A DNA stretch of 64,000 bases from Eledone cirrhosa (taxonomy: Eukaryota > Mollusca > Cephalopoda > Octopoda > Eledonidae): NCBI GenBank assembly GCA_964016885.1, contig OZ024743.1, forward strand, positions 340,558,907 through 340,622,906. Direction: 5' to 3'. Below are positions 57,675 through 64,000 of this stretch, piece by piece. Numbering within the stretch: the stretch's first letter is position 1; the number at the start of each line of letters is the position of its first letter. A program made the translations under genes and the position numbers. The notes beneath the pieces are model-generated. The model made no database searches. It was not told where the DNA came from and worked only from the letters and a program-made list of their open reading frames with translations.

Positions 57675-58545
57675 TGATGGTATTTATGGTGATGTTTTGT
57701 TCTTGTTAATGTCTCTGCTATCACCAACATAATGCTTCACTGTCGTTGCTAGGGCATATAAACTGGCGTTGATTTGACAAAATATTGGGGTTTTAATCCG
57801 TTGTAAATATTCATTCCCTATTTCGTCAATAGCACATTATTTGGCCTTTTATTTTGTATTGCTGTTTTAATACGTTCTGCAATAGAAATGTTTATACATG
57901 ATTTAATTTTCCCCTGGAAGATTTCTTTGAGGGAAATTTTCAATTGTTTATACTTTTGATTATTTCCACAACAGTCGAGGTAGACTCGGATGGTATACGT
58001 GGTGTCAAATTTCTTAGATTATTGTTATTATTTCTTCGATTATTATTATTATCGATAGTGTTTTCCCCAGCATTCGAGGTAGACTTAGATGGTACACGTG
58101 GTGTCAAATTTCTTACAGGCACAGTTGTTTCACTGCTTGAACAGGCTGCAGTTGGTTCACTGCTTGAACAGGCTGCTAGGAAGTCTAGTAGCATCCTGAT
58201 CTGTAGCACGTGTTGTTGATTCCTTGTTTATTCTGGGGGATTTACAATTAATAATATTTATCTTATTTTTACATTCAACAAACGTCGCTTGTTGGCGTAA
58301 TTATTTCGCTGTGAAATGATTTAAATCTGGATGTATTTTGTCCGTGTAGCTTCATTCTGTTCATAGAACCAACGGAGGGATTTTGTTTTTTGTCATTTTA
58401 TAAGAATTAAATAAATCATCAAGAGAAATGCGATTTATAATTTCGGTTCCTTCTGTAGCTATAACTGCATACATTTTGTTTACCTTTCCCGTTGTTGTTT
58501 TTCTTCGGTACTTCATTAATATTGTTGATGTTGTTGTGTTCAGCC
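57675..58545 (-). pseudogene. R2-like LINE, N-terminal ORF part
   Basis: ATG at about 58545 (MAEHNNINNINEVPKKNNN), then frame-shifted NRISLDDLFNSYKMTKNKIP, two near-copies of NLTPR(V/I)PS(K/E)STS around poly-Asn (58209-57940), and GKIKSCINISIAERIKTAIQ. The sequence resumes across the Helitron in the post-56830 part (KIADLQKCDNAPYMQTKTK). I assign it to the LINE by position and continuity, not by a recognised domain. Confidence 0.55.
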
Positions 58546-59153
58546 ATGCTGTTTGTAGCAAATCCTTGTAAAATGAATTATGTATTTAGTCGGATATCTC
58601 TACACATTCGAATAAAAGGAGTCTTCAGTGGATATAGTTAGAAGAATATTCAGTTATTCAACATGACTGGTAGTTGTGGCATTACTGTCGGAGATAGTAT
58701 TCATCTCAAATTTAATAAATAGTCTCACACGCGAAAATGTACGACTGATCGCGTTGACTGTATGTATGTCAGGTCACTCTTGAGTGCTACTGGTAACATG
58801 TAACCTAGTACAAACTGTTGCATAGTCGGGTCGTAGGCGACTGAAACGGCAACCCCACCATGTCTACTTTGTGAGAAGGGTGATTTTGGACACCCTTCAG
58901 GATAAAAAACAAACCCTGAAAAAGGGCGGAAGAACTCATAAGAGTCAACGGCCATATAAAAGTGTATAAATATGTATGTACATATGTATATATGTATGTA
59001 TGTATATATGTATATATGTGTATGCATATGAATGTATATGCGTGGGGATATAGAAATAATTGGGATGGATACCCGATCGCGCGGTTAAACCACTGAGAGT
59101 GAAGGACGCCTAGCCTTTGTCAGGGCATTCTTCTAGGAGAAGGCAACTAAGCA
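58546..59153. other. No gene seen; GC-richer repeat-like stretch
   Basis: 58740-59153 includes CGGTTAAACCACTGAGAGTG and GCCTAGCCTTTGTCAGGGC, probably repeat-derived, with ATGTATGTATAT tracts at 58975-59040. No recognisable gene. Confidence 0.5.
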
Positions 59154-59402
59154 AACTGGGATAACTCCGACATAAAGCCTGCGGCTCAGTAGTTACGGAT
59201 GATGTTAATCTTTTCTTCTTTTCGGGTTATAGCTACTGTTGCTCATAGCTACTGTTGTTCAGAGAATGAGAGTGGCTCAGTGCAAAGTCTTTCCTCACTT
59301 TAAAAAACGCACAGGCATTGCATGATAGCATTAATTGATAATTATTGATAATGTTATATCATGCAATGGCCATACTCGATAACGAGGGGGCAGCCATCAT
59401 CA
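59154..59402 (+). repeat. Dispersed ~245-bp repeat, copy 2
   Basis: Same landmarks as 53563-53807. Here TAGCTACTGTTG(C/T)TCA is duplicated once. With copy 1 it brackets the R2-like LINE in direct orientation. Confidence 0.8.
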
Positions 59403-59485
59403 TGTATGTATGTATATACTCTTTCGTGTATTCTCCTCTCTATATTGTATTTTAAAGAGCCCGGTAATTTCTTCTTGAGCTCATT

Positions 59486-59527
59486 AAATTACAGGCATAA
59501 ACAGTTGTTTCATTTGATATATATACA

Positions 59528-59591
<64 letters not shown>

Positions 59592-59637
59592 AATGAAACA
59601 GCGGAGTTAAGAACTCGCGTTTATCCCTGTAATTTAT
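59486..59637. repeat. Inverted repeat around a (TA)n array
   Basis: TTACAGGCATAAAC...GTTTCATTTGATATA on the left mirrors TATATCAAATGAAAC...GTTTATCCCTGTAA on the right, with about 60 bp TA between. It would extrude as a long hairpin. Confidence 0.8.
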
Positions 59638-59915
59638 ATAATATATATATAAATGGCTTTTATAGGACAGGACTAGAACTGCTTCATTCGGAGGAAATCC
59701 CCCCCCCCCCCCATATATATATATTAAAATATTGATTAATGCGTAAAGTTATTAACCAAAAGTCATGATTAGAACCTAATCATGACTAAGTCAGCTCTAC
59801 TAATATAAGATTTAAAAAGTTTCATTAGGAGCTGTAACAATGATTCAAGGGTAAGAAATTGTCTAGACAAATGTATCCACATTATGCGTATTTGAACGAT
59901 TATATAGGCGAAAGC
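59638..59915. other. No gene seen
   Basis: Poly-C run of about 14 at 59699-59712, short TA run, AT-rich remainder with an AATCATGACT palindromic motif. Confidence 0.6.
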
Positions 59916-60955
59916 AAATTCGGCCTACTTATATGAAATGATGAGTTAGCAAAGCACTCGATAAAGTAGGTCCTTAGAGTAATAACATACGTTTAAATAG
60001 CTTGACAAATCGAACATTGTGGTAGGCAAAATCTAACACACAATAATATAGCAAAGTAACGATAGAACTAACAGGTTGAGAAAAATACACCTGGACAAAT
60101 CAAACGATTATACGTTTAAAGTGTTTCTTTGAATCCGAAATCAAATATCAGACTTACGTGACTGGCAAGCTCGTGGTATTCATGATCGAACAGAGGATTC
60201 AGTTTTTTAACAGGTTTTCGTTCTACCCAGAACGAGGTGATAGGCTAAATGTTGCCGCTAGATGCAGCGTATCGTATCTATAGCTGTCACGTGTTAATTC
60301 CAGCAAGGGAAATAACCCCCGGTTTTTGGCGGCTCTTTCAAAATGTTAGACAAAGGAAATATATTAATTTCCGCTAATCATCATGATAAGCTCTCGACTA
60401 GATGTTATAAAACAAACACAAATAATTAACCAATCAACAGAATTGTCTAATTAAATTAATTAGTTAATTATTAAATCTAGGAGAATAATATAATTGGAAA
60501 TTTAGTAAAATCGAATCTCTGGCGGTTTGCAAGAAAATTCGGCCTACTTATATGAAATGATGAGTTAGCAAAGCACTCGATAAGGTAGGTCCTTAGAGTA
60601 ATAACATACGTTTAAATAGCTTGACAAATCGAACATTGTGTTAGGCAAAATCTAACACACAATAATATACCAAAGTAACGATAGAATTAACAGGTTGAGA
60701 AAAATACACCTGGACAAATCAAACGATTATACGTTTAAAGTGTTTCTTTGAATCCGAATTCAAATATCAGACTTACGTGACTGGCCAGCTCCTGGTATTC
60801 ATGATCGAACAGAGGATTCAGTTTTTCAACAGGTTTTCGTTCTACCCAGGACGGGGTGATAAGGCTAAATGTTGCCGCTAGATGCAACGTATCGTATCTA
60901 TAGCTGTCACGTGTTAATTCCAGCAAGGGAAATAACCCCCGGTTTTTGCCGGGTT
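59916..60955 (-). repeat. 0.6-kb tandem repeat family, copy B (1.7 units)
   Basis: GGCCTACTTATATGAAATGA starts at 59922 and again at 60541 (period about 619 bp). The two units are nearly the same where they overlap. Reverse complement of the 3946-4620 copy. The second unit stops after GGTTATTTCCCTTGCTGGAA. Confidence 0.85.
60735..60926 (-). CDS. Conserved micro-ORF in repeat copy B (hypothetical)
   Basis: Open frame [57 protein letters not shown], then TAA. There is no ATG at its left edge. The same frame in the first unit (60115-60306) is broken by one missing base near 60243. Compare 4216-4380. Function unknown; could be an exon end. Confidence 0.4.
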   Translation of the reverse strand: MLELTRDSYRYDTLHLAATFSLITPSWVERKPVEKLNPLFDHEYQELASHVSLIFEFGFKETL

Positions 60956-61081
60956 ATTGGTGTTGGATGCTTAAAGTGTCCGTATGCGGTAGGCCGTATG
61001 AGCACTCGATGCTTTAATAGAGCAGAGTATGATATCACAGAAAAAAAAGAGAATCAGTGTTGCGACGAATGGAATTTATCT

Positions 61082-61292
<211 letters not shown>

Positions 61293-61293
61293 T

Positions 61294-62072
61294 TAAAAGT
61301 TAAACAAGGTTCAATGAATAAATCAAAGAATGAGTTTTACAATAGATTGGAAGCACTCAACCGTTGAAAAGAACCAGAACTAAATCAGTTATATGGTCCC
61401 CCCCTGCTTCTGTAGCAGTAAGTACACCACTAGCTAATCTATTCTTTAAGGCTTTAGATGATTCCTTCCCTAGTCAACATAAATACCGTTCCATATTTAA
61501 TAGACACACAATTAAGCTCTCTTATTCTACAACTATGAATATGGCCCAAAACATCGCTAAACTAAATAGAATTCTAAACCAAAATCAGCATAATACTGTT
61601 AGTAATAGTGTTAATATAAATAATAATAAATCGAAATGTAATTGTAGAAATAAACCAGATTGCCCTCTGCAAAATAATTGTCTGGATAGAAATTTGGTGT
61701 ATAAATGCACCGTAAAAACAAATAACAACACATACAACTACATAGGGGCAACTTCTTCGACATTTAAATCGAGCTTTGCGAATCACAAATACTCATTTTA
61801 ATAGGAAGTTTTCGACTTCTTTATCACAGCTTATATGGTCATTAAAAGACAAAAATTTAAAATACTCGATTTTTTGGACGAAGCTTTGTAATAGTAAAAT
61901 ATACTCGAACTCATCTATATCAACTAACTGCAACCTCTGCACAAAGGAGAACCTATTAATAATTACTAATTATGAAAACTTAATTAACAAAAAAAGTGAA
62001 TTATTCTCAAACTGCCTTCATAAAGCTTTATCTACAATCCAAGCCTCGCAAAAAGTCAGGAAAAAACACTAA
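61294..62072 (+). pseudogene. PLE GIY-YIG region, 5'-truncated, frameshifted
   Basis: STPLANLFFKALDDSFPSQH, KYRSIFNRHTIKLSYSTTMN (linker), CNCRNKPDCPLQNNCLDRN (Cys motif), LVYKCTVKTNNNTYNYIGAT with SSTFKSSFANHKYSF (GIY-YIG), then a frame change near 61795 and LSQLIWSLKDKNLKYSIFWT, CNLCTKENLLIITNYENLIN. The RT is missing. Close to the protein of the 37.5-42.4 kb element (CPLNNNC). Confidence 0.85.
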
Positions 62073-63970
62073 ACAAACAGGCTTTAATTTTTGACGTCTC
62101 TTATCAACTGTTCGACCTAAAAAGTTATAACAGTTTATAAAACTTTAATAATACTTTATTTTCTAATCATTTATGATAGAATTAATGTTAGAATGAAGGA
62201 TCCTGTTTAGGTATATAAACATATTATTTGGTAACTTGTTTACTTGATAAATATACACACCTTAGGATTATTTTAGATATTTATAATTTAGATTCGGACC
62301 TTTATTTATCTGTCTCTGTTATAAATATATAATTTGGATATTTAACTTGTAAAATTACCAGTTATAATTGAACTGTAGATGCATTTGCATATTTTACTCA
62401 TTTTGTGTATGTTTTGGGGACTCAGAAAGTTAGATTTGCACTTATATATTTTTTATATATATCTAGGTATAAATATAACAAACCATACTAGTCGAAAAAT
62501 ATAGGTCTCTCTCTCCACTGAACTGGAGGTTAAACTACAATTATAGCATAACTAATAATGATTATAATTATTTATTTATTAAATGTATATCGTTTATTAA
62601 TACCTATAATACTCTCTCTATATAGTTGTACAAATATGTTCATCTAGTGTAATAACATACTCGTAGTTACATTTATAAATAATTTAGATACTCAAATGAA
62701 TCTCTATTATTATAAGTGTTAGATATTCCCTGGATGTTCGAAATTATATAATGATTATTACTTAATTTAATATAATTTAATTTATTTTAATTAAATTTAG
62801 ATTACCGTCGACTTTTTCAAGTCTTTAGCTCCTCTTTCTATCACATTCGCTGGACATTTTAGAAGTATCTTTTGTCTACTATATATTACGTTTTAAACTA
62901 TATTTTTAATATTGGGAATTTTTAAGTTTCGCAAACAATTCATTATTTTTCACTTTTTATTTTTATATTTATTGTGTATCTAGCCCTTATCCTTAGGACT
63001 CATGTAGTTTTGACTTATATATTTATAGTATATATCAACTAAATAACAATAATTGATATAAAATATTAATTTTTAACAATATTTTTTTAACAATATTTTC
63101 AGTAACTTATTTACTATATTGTATTATTGTATTATGTTATGTATATTTGAAAGGTATCACCTTAAGTCTTTAGACAATATAATCCTTGTATATTTTTTGA
63201 TTAACACATATATATAATCTAAAATTCAGACTTCTTTAAGTTTAATTATAAGGCCTGTTGATCCTTCAGGCACTCAAATTGTTAATCATAAATTCTTTAA
63301 TAATTATAACTATAATTATTTTATAAATTATATTATATAAACTGTTGTCAATATTATAAATAATTTTGGTAAAGATTACCTTCGTGAGGTTATAAAATCA
63401 TTATATATTTTCTTTCTCGTGTTCGTAAATCCTTTAAATTTGATTTCATAAAATTTGAATTTTAAAATTTAAACTTGATATGTATACTATAATATTAATA
63501 CAGATACCTATTAACTTTAAAAACCTAAAATATTATTCATTACTCTGAACTAACTTAAATTAAATATTTTGAATATTAACGGTCAACCAAATAAGTTTAG
63601 ATATATATTGTATATATGGATAATTGTCTATAAACTTGAACAGAAATTATTCCCCTTTGTCTCTCTCTCTCTTTAATCATCTCTCATTTGTCTTTCGAGG
63701 CACCTACTAACTATATTATCCCATCAGCTATTTCTACCTCTATGCTTTCCTTTCTTTCCTCTTTCTTCAGTAATTTAAATTTTTTAACTGTTATATTGAT
63801 GCCATGTATTTATTAAGCTATATTACACGCACCCTCTCTATTGTATGTATTATATATTTTTCTCATGTTCTCAATATTAAGGTATAAATATTGAGTTTTG
63901 TCATATATTACTCACTACCATGACTGAATCGTAACCATCTACTATGTCAGGGTATGTCATGCATCATCTT
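62073..63970. other. Long AT-rich PLE tail, no gene
   Basis: 1.9 kb of AT-rich DNA without coding content, leading from the PLE stop to an HHR core at the window edge. Probably its 3' untranslated region, by analogy with 42.36-43.54 kb. Confidence 0.5.
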
Positions 63971-64000
63971 ATTTTATCTGATGAGGACGTACTGTTGAAC
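63971..64000 (+). ncRNA. Start of a hammerhead-like motif, cut by the window end
   Basis: ATTTTAT then CTGATGA (63978-63984) and GGACGTACTGTTG. The stem I strand ATTTTAT is the one used by the HHR at 42260. The GAAA half would lie beyond 64000. Confidence 0.4.

Overview
The window is a eukaryotic, AT-rich, non-genic stretch made almost entirely of retrotransposon and transposon remains and very long microsatellites. I see no host protein-coding gene, rRNA or functional tRNA. The repeated tRNA-derived SINEs with a shared central domain resemble the cephalopod SINEs (OR/Ceph-SINE type). Together with abundant (TA)n, (CA)n and (GA)n arrays and many Penelope-like elements (PLEs), this suggests an octopus or close relative. 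That assignment is inference, not shown directly.

Layout. 0-7.3 kb: a twice-broken LINE fragment, a 0.6 kb tandem repeat family, a folded-back PLE end and a SINE inserted with a clear target duplication into a ribozyme-bearing repeat. 7.9-11.4 kb: a PLE with 1.5 kb inverted arms. 12.1-17 kb: a decayed autonomous Helitron (Rep plus PIF1-like helicase) on the minus strand. 17.0-18.1 kb: two adjacent palindromes, each with a hammerhead ribozyme (HHR) fold in both arms. 18.2-20.5 kb: a PLE with a YRDD reverse transcriptase and GIY-YIG domain. 22.5-22.9 kb: another palindrome with HHRs. 23.4-26.2 kb: a PLE dumbbell with a LINE piece inserted in one arm. 29.7-33.4 kb: a nearly full-length Neptune-like PLE. 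33.9-34.4 kb: three SINEs in a row. 34.4-37 kb: an APE-type LINE lacking its RT core. 37.5-42.4 kb: a large PLE with HHR-bearing inverted ends. 43.5-44.5 kb: a textbook HHR and an HHR-bearing foldback repeat. 45.6-48.4 kb: two further PLEs. 49.8-50.5 kb: a 91-bp minisatellite joined to a Helitron 3' end. 52.4-53.4 kb: a LINE 3' end. 54-58.5 kb: an R2-like LINE whose ORF is interrupted by a non-autonomous Helitron. 59.9-64 kb: the 0.6 kb tandem family again, a 200-bp (TA)n array and a PLE with a long AT-rich tail that ends in the start of one more HHR core.

The unifying theme is the association of PLE-type inverted (head-to-head) copies with HHRs of at least five unrelated sequences. PLEs supply reverse transcriptase and a GIY-YIG nuclease. 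The HHRs would cut and possibly circularise the RNAs. The palindromes are what twin priming or template switching by such an RT would leave. HHRs in PLEs and in animal retrozymes are known from published work; the particular set here, including short coding-free palindromes with one HHR per arm, is the most interesting content of the window.
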